Source of the DNA: Phycisphaerae bacterium
GTDB taxonomy: Bacteria; Planctomycetota; Phycisphaerae; Phycisphaerales; UBA1924
Direction: 5' to 3'
NCBI GenBank assembly: GCA_016794945.1
Contig: JAEUIX010000059.1
Location: 1 to 7,767, forward strand
Length of the DNA stretch: 7,767 nt
Part shown: positions 1 to 5,478 of the stretch, piece after piece
Position numbering within the stretch: position 1 is the stretch's first letter
Layout: every line of letters begins with the position of its first letter
Translations under genes and position numbers: made by a program
The notes under the pieces: model-generated
Seen by the model: only the letters and a program-made list of their open reading frames with translations
Told to the model about the DNA's origin: nothing
Databases searched by the model: none

Positions 1-1789
1 GGACCATGACGGCGTGTGTTTCGTGGATGCCCATGGCCAGGGCGCCGGGGATGTCGACACCGCCGGCTGCGGTCGCGGCGCGGAGGACGGTCTGCTCCGG
101 CTCGAAGAGCTCGGGGCCCAGGGGGCTGAGCCACGTGAGCCGAGCGAGGGCCTCACGGTCCGCGGCGGTGAGCGTCCAGGTGTAGCGCCCTGTGGCCGGG
201 GGCAGGCCGTTCTGGAGCGGCTCGTCGACGGTGAGTTCAACGGTGCTGCCGCCGCGCTGCATGGCCAGCAGGACGGCGTTGCGTATGTCGGCGAAGCTGC
301 TGACGGGTTCACCGTTGACCGAGCGGATGCGGCTGCCGGGAGCGATGGGCAGGGCGGCGGCGCTGGGAGCGTCGGGGGCTGGCTCGTCGGCACGGGGGGC
401 CGGCGGCAGTCGCGGGAAACGGGCCAGGAGCGTGTCGGACGCGGCGGTGGTTCCGGCGTTGAAGCCGATGACGCCGTCGCGAACGGGGACCTGGCCGAGG
501 TCGATCAACTCGCCTGAGCCCTGGGCGTTGGGGCGCCAGACGACGACGCCGATGGAGGCGCGTCCGTTGCGGCGGATTTCGGCCATCCCTTCGGCGATGT
601 TGGGCCATTCGAGGTCGCCGAGCACGGCGAATACGTCCCCCGCGCGGAGGCGCGGGTCGGAGACGGTGTCGGCGACGCGCTCGATGCGCATGACCGGGGT
701 GAGCCCGGCGAGCGTCTCGACGGCGACCTTGGCGGAGCGTTCGTTGTCGCGGAAGAAATAGGAGGCGGAGAGTTCGACGATGGGGCGGATGGAGCCGCGG
801 GCCTGCCCTTGTGCGTCGGCGAATGTGAGTTGGACGGGCGCTCCGCCGGAACGACGGGCGGCGGCGACGGCGTCGTACGCGGCGCGGGGCGCCGGCGCGC
901 CGTTGACTTCCGTGAGGCGCATGCCGGGGCGGACGCCGGGGACGCCCAGGGCGGCCAGGCGTGCCTCCAGGGCGGCGCGGTCCGCGGGGCGTTTGGGCGA
1001 GAGGAGGGCGCCCGAGGCCAGGGGAAAGGCGCCGATGCTCATCATGCGCGTGGCCGGGTCGACGCGCGGGGAGACAACGAAGCGGAGGACGCCCTCGAGG
1101 CCGGGGCGTTCAACCTCGATGGCCAACGACCGGCCGCGGGCGGTCATGGCGGCGGCGATGGCGATGTCCTTGAAGGAAGCGGGGGCCACGCCGTCGATGG
1201 CGACGATGCGGTCTCCGGGCTGGAGGCCCGGGTCGAGGATGCCGAGCGAGCCGGCGTTGTCTGCGACGGCGGTGGCCGCCGGGGAGTCGGGCAGGACCTC
1301 GCCGATGAGCGGCGGCTCGGTGCGGAGGCCGGCGCTGAAGACGACGACGAAGAGCGCGGCGGCGAGGATGACGTTCATCACGACGCCGGCGGAGATGACG
1401 ATCATGCGCTTCCAGGGGGCGCAGGACTGGTAGCTGTCGGGTTCGGCGCTGCGGGCGGAGGGATCGGCGTCGTCCTGGCCGAGCATCTTGACGTAGCCGC
1501 CCAGCGGGAGGATGTTCCAGCGGTACTCGGTGGGGCTGATGTTGCGTTCGGCGCGCTCGGCGCGGGAGAGGCCGGCGTACTCGCGGTCGGAACTGCCGCG
1601 CCGGAGGCCGAGGCCCTTGCGCCAAGAGAGGACGGCGGGGCCGAACCCGACGGCGAAGGCCAGGACGCGGATGCCGGCCCAGCGGGCGGCGAGGAAGTGG
1701 CCGAGTTCGTGGACGACGATGATGGCGGTGAAGCCGAGCATCACCGTGAGCAGGTCGAGGGAAGTGTCGAGCACGGCGCCGACGTTCAT
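1..1789 (-). CDS. rseP: RseP-type site-2 membrane metalloprotease with multiple PDZ domains (C-terminus off left edge)
   Basis: Intramembrane zinc protease of the M50 family. E. coli RseP cleaves the anti-sigma factor RseA and leftover signal peptides in the inner membrane. Visible here: a first membrane segment at residues 10-35 carrying HELGH (H27, E28, H31; positions 1697-1711), then FAVGFGP, GGYVKMLGQDD and a second hydrophobic segment near 128-155 with AGVVMN. These are typical RseP landmarks. Four PDZ-like units follow, centred on LQPGDRIVAIDG (about 192), VRPGMRLTEVNG (about 292), LRAGDVFAVLGD (about 385) and IAPGSRIRSVNG (about 487). The 596 codons in view already exceed E. coli RseP (450 aa, two PDZ), and the C-terminal membrane part with the second zinc-ligand motif (LDG) is still outside. 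ATG at 1789 has GGAG five bases upstream. Usual upstream partners such as dxr are not next to it. Confidence 0.9.
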   Translation of the reverse strand, partial: MNVGAVLDTSLDLLTVMLGFTAIIVVHELGHFLAARWAGIRVLAFAVGFGPAVLSWRKGLGLRRGSSDREYAGLSRAERAERNISPTEYRWNILPLGGYVKMLGQDDADPSARSAEPDSYQSCAPWKRMIVISAGVVMNVILAAALFVVVFSAGLRTEPPLIGEVLPDSPAATAVADNAGSLGILDPGLQPGDRIVAIDGVAPASFKDIAIAAAMTARGRSLAIEVERPGLEGVLRFVVSPRVDPATRMMSIGAFPLASGALLSPKRPADRAALEARLAALGVPGVRPGMRLTEVNGAPAPRAAYDAVAAARRSGGAPVQLTFADAQGQARGSIRPIVELSASYFFRDNERSAKVAVETLAGLTPVMRIERVADTVSDPRLRAGDVFAVLGDLEWPNIAEGMAEIRRNGRASIGVVVWRPNAQGSGELIDLGQVPVRDGVIGFNAGTTAASDTLLARFPRLPPAPRADEPAPDAPSAAALPIAPGSRIRSVNGEPVSSFADIRNAVLLAMQRGGSTVELTVDEPLQNGLPPATGRYTWTLTAADREALARLTWLSPLGPELFEPEQTVLRAATAAGGVDIPGALAMGIHETHAVMV

Positions 1790-1886
1790 GCGTTCTCCGG
1801 GGAGAGGCGAGCGGGCCGGGGGAACATCGTCCGACGGAGCGGGGGAGGATGATGATTGGTCGGCGGGGGAGGGCCGGAAACGGCGC

Positions 1887-1908
1887 GGCCCGGCCTTTCG
1901 GCCGGGCC
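1887..1908 (-). terminator. Perfect 9-bp GC hairpin after the redoxin gene
   Basis: GGCCCGGCC (1887-1895), a 4-base loop and GGCCGGGCC (1900-1908) form a perfect stem 26 bases past the redoxin stop. No real T tract follows on either strand; on the minus strand only TTT appears about five bases on. It probably ends or attenuates redoxin transcription before rseP, but it is not a textbook intrinsic terminator. The rest of the 144-base gap (1790-1933) shows nothing else I can name beyond the rseP ribosome binding site. Confidence 0.5.
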
Positions 1909-1933
1909 GGCGTGAGTATCTGCTGTGGAGTGG

Positions 1934-2611
1934 TTACTTCTTGGAGCCGTACTTGACGCTGCAGCCGTAGGGGGCGTTGGAGGCCTCGGTGACGGAGGAG
2001 CCGCTGAGCATCTCGTTCAGGGCCTTGCGGACGTAGTTCACGTCGCCGGGCTTGGCGGCGCTGCGGTCGTTGTCGATGGCGCCGTTGTAGGCGACCTTGC
2101 CGTCCTTGCCCACGATGAACATGTGGGGCGTGACCTTGGCGCCGTAGGCGCGGCCGACGTCGCCGGACTCATCGATCAGGACGGGGTACTCGATCTTCCA
2201 GTCCTTCTTGAACTTGGCGCTGATCTCCTTGCCCGCGCCTTCCTTGCCGGGGGCGCCGGAGTTGATCGCGAGGAAGACGACGCCCTTGGGCGAGAACTCC
2301 TTGAACAGGTTCGCGAAGGTGGGGTTCTTCTCGTGGTGCTTCTTGACGAACGGGCACTCGGGGTTGAACCACTCGATGACAACGATCTTGTCCTTGGCGA
2401 TCTCGCTGAACTTGACGGTCTTGCCGTCGGTGTCGGTGAGGGTGAAGTCCGGCGCGGCGGAGCCGACGGCGGCGCCGTCAACCTTCTTCGGCTCGGCGGT
2501 GGGGGCCGGGGCGGGGGTCTTCTCCTTGGGGTCCATGGAGGGGGCCGCCGCGACCATGCCCAGGGCCATCGCGCCGATGGCGGTCATCGCAAACAGAGTC
2601 TTCGCTTTCAT
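1934..2611 (-). CDS. Exported Prx-like/thioredoxin-fold redoxin domain protein
   Basis: Secreted thiol-redox protein of 225 aa. An N-terminal signal (MKAKTLFAMTAIGAMALGM, cleavage probably after VAAA) is followed by a Lys/Pro/Ala-rich linker to about residue 45 and then an AhpC/TSA-thioredoxin fold. AAPDFTLTDTDG starts the fold. WFNPECPFVKKHH carries the reactive Cys86, which aligns with the first Cys of thioredoxin CXXC; the second is replaced by Val. KVTPHMFIVGKDG holds the cis-proline. A second cysteine, Cys217, sits in the C-terminal YGCSVKY, a motif I recall from the Prx-like-1 group, and could act as resolving Cys. The start is set by AGGAG six bases before the ATG and by the signal peptide; the reading frame stays open further upstream into the neighbouring gene, which I do not take as coding. 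Exact substrate unknown: it could be a peroxidase-like enzyme or a thiol carrier. The DsbD-N gene lies 91 bases upstream on the same strand. Confidence 0.88.
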   Translation of the reverse strand: MKAKTLFAMTAIGAMALGMVAAAPSMDPKEKTPAPAPTAEPKKVDGAAVGSAAPDFTLTDTDGKTVKFSEIAKDKIVVIEWFNPECPFVKKHHEKNPTFANLFKEFSPKGVVFLAINSGAPGKEGAGKEISAKFKKDWKIEYPVLIDESGDVGRAYGAKVTPHMFIVGKDGKVAYNGAIDNDRSAAKPGDVNYVRKALNEMLSGSSVTEASNAPYGCSVKYGSKK

Positions 2612-2617
2612 TCGTTG

Positions 2618-2622
2618 CTCCT
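2618..2622 (-). promoter_or_regulatory. Ribosome binding site fixing the redoxin start
   Basis: AGGAG on the minus strand, six bases before ATG 2611. It decides between this start and the longer open frame that runs upstream into the DsbD-N gene. Confidence 0.8.
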
Positions 2623-2642
2623 GTGAGAGTGTGTGAACCTTG

Positions 2643-2654
2643 CCGAACGTTCGG
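2643..2654. promoter_or_regulatory. Perfect 12-bp palindrome CCGAACGTTCGG upstream of the redoxin gene
   Basis: The palindrome has no spacer and lies 31 bases before the redoxin ATG, in the 91-base gap after the DsbD-N gene. Its position fits an operator for the redoxin gene. The half-sites CGAAC/GTTCG resemble LexA (DinR-type) half-sites but lack the four-base spacer those sites need, so I assign no regulator. Chance occurrence is possible. Confidence 0.3.
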
Positions 2655-2700
2655 GCGTCGGGCCGGCAACGCGCCGGCCGTCGGCCCGCCCCGCGGCGGG
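2652..2700 (-). terminator. Two tandem GC hairpins between the DsbD-N and redoxin genes
   Basis: Directly past the DsbD-N stop on the minus strand lies CCCGCC/GGCGGG (2685-2690 with 2695-2700, 4-base loop). Next comes GGCCGGC/GCCGGCC (2661-2667 with 2673-2679, 5-base loop), flanked by an outer 5-bp stem 2652-2656/2684-2688 that excludes full formation of the first hairpin. There is no T tract. They may give partial termination or set mRNA stability between the two genes. Confidence 0.35.
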
Positions 2701-2702
2701 GG

Positions 2703-3572
2703 CTAGTTGCTCTTCTGTGCCGGGACGGGCACGTCGATCGAATACCAGGTGGTTTCAGACCCACGGACGACTTCAAGGACGCCGAGCAGGGACCCGGGTT
2801 TGCCCATGGGCCGCTCGAAGGGGAGGGTGATGGCGTCGCCGGTGGCGACGCCGGTCTTGATGAGATCGCCGACTCGGACGGAGTTCTCGGAAGGGTAAAA
2901 GCGGAGCGTGGACGAACCTTTGACCGACAGGGTTGCCTTGTCGCCGTCGATCGTGCGCTGCACGTCGGCACCGGCGGGGCGGGGCAATCGCTTGCGGGAG
3001 GCGTCGAAGAGCGCGGCGTCGGCGGTGGGCGTCGGCTTGGCGTCGGGGGACAGGACCTTGACCTCGGCGCTCAGTTTGGCCGAGCCGGGGAGGCAGAGGG
3101 ACTTGCAGACGAGCCAATCGAACTCGCCGCCGATGGTGAGGGTGTCGCCGGGCTTGGCGGCGGCGGGAATCTTGAGGGGGGCGATGATGGTGACACGGCC
3201 TTCGTAGACGTGGTCGAGGATGTCGCCGTCCGCGAGGTGGCGCTTGGGGGCGGGCCAGTTCCAATCTCCGAAGGACCATCCTGGGGGCAGGGACCAGTTC
3301 ATGGTCACGGGCATGCCGGAGTCGTTCTGGCCGGGCCAGTAGATGTGCCACTGGGGGTCGATGTCAAAGGCGATGCCGACCCACACTTGTCCGCCGGGGG
3401 CGGCGCCTTCGTGCTCGAGGACGATTCGCGCGCGTGCGTGCGGCTTCCGGGTCGCATCGTCGGCGGGGGGCGCAGCGTCGATGGGCGCGGCCGCGCTCAG
3501 GAGGGAAGCCACGATGAGCGTTACGGAACCAATCAGTATCAAGCCGCTACTCCCCGAACTGCGTCCGAACAT
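2703..3572 (-). CDS. Exported free-standing DsbD N-terminal (DsbC-like) domain protein
   Basis: A 289-aa periplasmic protein related to the N-terminal domain of the thiol-disulfide interchange proteins DsbD/ScsB (family PF11412). In those proteins this domain takes electrons from the membrane domain and passes them to periplasmic thiol proteins. Seen here: a signal peptide (hydrophobic stretch 11-27, cleavage near residue 34), then WHIYWPGQNDSGMP (75-88), WSFGDWNWPAPKR, and EFDWLVCKSLCLPG with the redox pair Cys156/Cys160 (CX3C). About 120 further residues of beta-rich sequence follow, without membrane spans or a C-terminal thioredoxin domain. Full DsbD would need both, so this is a single-domain version. 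The ATG at 3572 has a poor Shine-Dalgarno; an in-frame TTG at residue 11 has GGGGAG seven bases upstream but would remove the arginine of the signal peptide. Redoxin partner gene downstream; divergent rhodanese gene upstream. Confidence 0.85.
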   Translation of the reverse strand: MFGRSSGSSGLILIGSVTLIVASLLSAAAPIDAAPPADDATRKPHARARIVLEHEGAAPGGQVWVGIAFDIDPQWHIYWPGQNDSGMPVTMNWSLPPGWSFGDWNWPAPKRHLADGDILDHVYEGRVTIIAPLKIPAAAKPGDTLTIGGEFDWLVCKSLCLPGSAKLSAEVKVLSPDAKPTPTADAALFDASRKRLPRPAGADVQRTIDGDKATLSVKGSSTLRFYPSENSVRVGDLIKTGVATGDAITLPFERPMGKPGSLLGVLEVVRGSETTWYSIDVPVPAQKSN

Positions 3573-3658
3573 TGTAGGTGTACCGACTGCCGGCCGGCTG
3601 GCTTCGCTTCAGTGGCGGGAATCGACGCATGAAGGTGTACGACGGAGGGGACGGGGAA

Positions 3659-3668
3659 GTTTGCAAAC
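3659..3668. promoter_or_regulatory. Perfect 10-bp palindrome GTTTGCAAAC in the divergent gap
   Basis: An AT-rich palindrome inside a very GC-rich 110-base gap between the divergent DsbD-N and rhodanese genes, 14 bases before the rhodanese ATG. The location suits an operator over the rhodanese promoter, or a site shared by both genes. I recognise no clear -35/-10 pair in the gap. The same gap also has GCCGGCCGGC at 3589-3598, which is unremarkable at this GC content. Confidence 0.3.
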
Positions 3669-3682
3669 GCTACCCTGAAGGC

Positions 3683-4147
3683 ATGACGCTGCGCATGGAC
3701 CGCCTGGGGATGCTGGTGCTGGCCGTGATTCTTCCCCTGACGGTTTTGGGGGGATGCGAATCGAAGACTACTGACGATTCGATCGAGCCCATCACCCTGG
3801 AGGCGCTGCGGGCGGAGATGGCCGACAGCCGGGCTCCCGAGCGATTGCTGCTGCTGGATGCACGGTCACCGAAGGACTACGCGGGGGGGCACCTGCCGAC
3901 AGCGCGGAACTACGCGTGGGAGCGGATCGGCGACACGCCGCAGACGATGGACCCGCGGCTCGAGCGGTTCAAGTTCAAGGTGGTGTACGGCAACGACCGG
4001 GGATCCGCGACGGCTCGGGCGCTGACGAAGCGGATGATCCAGGCCGGGTACAAGAACGTGCGGATGTACCTGGGCGGCCTTGAGGAATGGACGCGCGCGG
4101 GGCTGCCGGTCGAAAAGTCGCCGGGCCCGGCCGGCGCCAGCCAGTGA
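3683..4147 (+). CDS. Rhodanese-fold lipoprotein lacking the catalytic cysteine
   Basis: A 154-aa predicted lipoprotein with one rhodanese-like domain. The N-terminus has Arg4/Arg7, a hydrophobic core (8-22) and a lipobox LGGC with Cys25 as the lipid site. The domain runs from LLLLDARSPKDYAGGHLPTA (Asp59 near its start) to YLGGLEEWTRAGLPVE. The active-site loop, normally VVYC..G.RS in sulfurtransferases, reads VVYGNDRGSATA. Gly103 therefore stands where the persulfide cysteine should be, and no other cysteine exists in the mature protein. Sulfur transfer is thus unlikely; a binding or scaffold role at the membrane is an inference. ATG 3683 is preferred because it gives a normal signal sequence; ATG 3695 is nearly as good, since GAAGG ends one base before the former and 13 before the latter. 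The frame is open to 3578, but that extension puts about 35 polar residues before the signal. Tail-to-tail with the racemase gene, 15 bases apart. Confidence 0.85.
   Translation: MTLRMDRLGMLVLAVILPLTVLGGCESKTTDDSIEPITLEALRAEMADSRAPERLLLLDARSPKDYAGGHLPTARNYAWERIGDTPQTMDPRLERFKFKVVYGNDRGSATARALTKRMIQAGYKNVRMYLGGLEEWTRAGLPVEKSPGPAGASQ
4113..4136 (-). terminator. Possible intrinsic terminator of the racemase gene, inside the rhodanese 3' end
   Basis: On the minus strand, CGCCGG-loop-CCGGCG (4119-4136; also a perfect palindrome GCCGGGCCCGGC at 4120-4131) begins 26 bases past the racemase stop. It is followed two bases later by TTTT (4116-4113). This is the only hairpin in the window with a T run at the right place, though the run is short. 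Confidence 0.35.
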
Positions 4148-4162
4148 GCCGGGCGCGGAAGG

Positions 4163-4882
4163 TCAGCCGACGGGCTTGAGGCCGAAACTGAATCGGACCG
4201 CGCCCTCGGCCAGGAGCGCGGCGGTGTCGTAGACGGGCAGGGGGCTGTTGGCGGAGGTGACCAGCAGCGGCGCCTCGGTGCAGCCGAGGACGACGCCTTC
4301 GGCGCCACGCTGTCTCATCCGATCGATGGCGTCGAGCAGCTGCTGACGGCTGGACTCGACGACCGTGCCGTGAACGAGTTCGCGGAAGATGATGGCGTCG
4401 ATGGTCTCGGCGTCTTTGGCGTCCGGGACGATGACCTTGACGCCCTTGAGTCCCAGATAGGTCTGGTACGTGGAGCCGAACATGACCATCTTGGTGCCGA
4501 TGAGCCCGACGACCTTGCGCTGGTCGGCGGCGACCTGATCGCTGACGAGGTCGGTCATCGTGAGCCAGGGGATGGGGGAGTGGGTGCGGGCGAGTTCGAC
4601 GCCGTGCTGCATGACGTTGTCGGGCGTGATGCAGAAGTCGGCGCCGACGGCCGCGAGGCACTTGGCCGAGCGCAGGAGAAGCTCCCCGACGCGGTGCCAA
4701 TCGTCGCGGAGGACGGCGGCCATGTAGTCCTCGAAGGGCTCGTTGTGGAGGCTGACGATCGGGTGGCCGTGGTCGCCGATGAGGCGGCCGGCGAATCGGA
4801 AGATCTCGCGGTAGCAGAGCGCGGAGCCCTCGGGGCTGACCGCGACGATGCCGATATGCTTGGCCGAGCGGTGCTTGCCCAC
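4163..4882 (-). CDS. Aspartate/glutamate racemase family protein with atypical first active site
   Basis: A 239-aa cytoplasmic protein of the Asp/Glu racemase superfamily (PF01177), whose members racemise acidic or other amino acids with two opposed acid/base residues, usually cysteines. Visible: N-terminal HIGIVAVSPEGSALCYREI (9-27), the first active-site segment GADFCITPDNVMQH (80-93), VVGLIGTKMVMF mid-protein, and the second active-site segment VVLGCTEAPLL with Cys201. Related proteins I recall read CPDNT at the first site. Here Thr86 replaces that Cys, with Cys84 two residues earlier. E. coli YgeA (L-Asp/Glu racemase) also uses a Thr/Cys pair, so activity is still possible. Start: GTG at 4882 with AAGGAG six bases upstream; no ATG fits. 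Divergent from hscB (83-base gap) and convergent with the rhodanese gene. Substrate not predictable from sequence. Confidence 0.85.
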   Translation of the reverse strand: MGKHRSAKHIGIVAVSPEGSALCYREIFRFAGRLIGDHGHPIVSLHNEPFEDYMAAVLRDDWHRVGELLLRSAKCLAAVGADFCITPDNVMQHGVELARTHSPIPWLTMTDLVSDQVAADQRKVVGLIGTKMVMFGSTYQTYLGLKGVKVIVPDAKDAETIDAIIFRELVHGTVVESSRQQLLDAIDRMRQRGAEGVVLGCTEAPLLVTSANSPLPVYDTAALLAEGAVRFSFGLKPVG

Positions 4883-4888
4883 AGAAGA

Positions 4889-4894
4889 CTCCTT
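4889..4894 (-). promoter_or_regulatory. Strong ribosome binding site selecting a GTG start
   Basis: AAGGAG on the minus strand, six bases before GTG 4882. The frame is open far upstream, so this site is what fixes the racemase start. Confidence 0.85.
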
Positions 4895-4920
4895 GGCCCG
4901 TGCCGCCGGGCGCAAGCGTA

Positions 4921-4941
4921 CACCCGGAGTCGCTCGGGGTG
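4921..4941. repeat. Imperfect inverted repeat in the racemase/hscB divergent gap
   Basis: CACCCGGAG (4921-4929), three bases, CTCGGGGTG (4933-4941): eight of nine pairs match. It lies midway between the divergent starts and could be an operator or a 5' leader hairpin for hscB. An alternative pairing GGTGC/GCACC (4938-4942 with 4950-4954) uses the right arm. Function unproven. Confidence 0.3.
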
Positions 4942-4965
4942 CAAAGCCCGCACCGAGCCGCGCCC

Positions 4966-5478
4966 ATGGATGACCCGTTCGACGTGCTCGGATTGCCAGC
5001 CCGATTCGACCTGGATCCGGCCGAAGTGCGCCGGGCGTGGCTGGAGCGGTCGGCCGCGGCGCACCCGGACAGGGCGCCCGAGGAGTCGGAATCGACGTCG
5101 GCTGCGGCGCGGCTGAACGAGGCTCGCGCGGCGCTGGCGGACCCGGAGCGGCGGGCGATCGCCCTGGTGCGGCGGCTGGCGGGGGCGGCGGCGGAGGAGG
5201 TGCTGGCGGACCGGGGCCTGCCGGAGGGGTTCTTGCGCGGGGTGATGGACCTGCGCGAGCGGCTCGAAACTGAGCGGGCCGAGGCAGGCGCGGCGGCGGT
5301 TGAACGCATGCTGGCGGAGGCCGAGGCGGCGCGGCGGGCGCACATCGTTCGCACGGGCGAGCTGTTCGGCGCGCTCGGCCCTGCGCCGTCGCGGGAGCGA
5401 CTGCTGGAGATCCGGCGGGAGCTGAACGCCTGGCGCTACGTGGAGCGGATGATCGAGCAGCTGTCGGCGGATCAGTGA
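4966..5478 (+). CDS. hscB: HscB-type Fe-S cluster assembly co-chaperone (J-domain protein)
   Basis: A 170-aa cytoplasmic protein. HscB delivers the IscU scaffold to the Hsp70 HscA and stimulates its ATPase through the J-domain. Seen: a J-domain at 1-75 beginning DDPFDVLGLPARFDLDPAEV, with the HPD motif at residues 33-35 (AAAHPDRAPEE) and RLNEARAALADPERRA; then an HscB-like C-terminal helical domain starting LPEGFLRGVMDLRERLE, close to the E. coli HscB pattern LPMEFLMQQMELRE. Length matches the family (about 170). No cysteines, so the zinc-binding N-terminal extension of some HscB proteins is absent. ATG 4966 was chosen because the J-domain starts there; there is no visible Shine-Dalgarno, and the frame opens upstream to 4900 with unconvincing sequence. 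No isc genes adjoin it. The 3' end overlaps the convergent esterase gene by 7 bases. A general DnaJ-like role is less likely. Confidence 0.85.
   Translation: MDDPFDVLGLPARFDLDPAEVRRAWLERSAAAHPDRAPEESESTSAAARLNEARAALADPERRAIALVRRLAGAAAEEVLADRGLPEGFLRGVMDLRERLETERAEAGAAAVERMLAEAEAARRAHIVRTGELFGALGPAPSRERLLEIRRELNAWRYVERMIEQLSADQ

Noticed and set aside
809..1852. Plus-strand open frame of 347 codons opposite rseP
   Set aside because: Gly/Ala/Asp/Glu-rich shadow of the protease gene, whose conserved motifs on the minus strand are unmistakable.
2612..2971. In-frame N-terminal extension of the redoxin gene to 2971
   Set aside because: It overlaps the DsbD-N coding region and would bury the signal peptide; the AGGAG before 2611 marks the real start.
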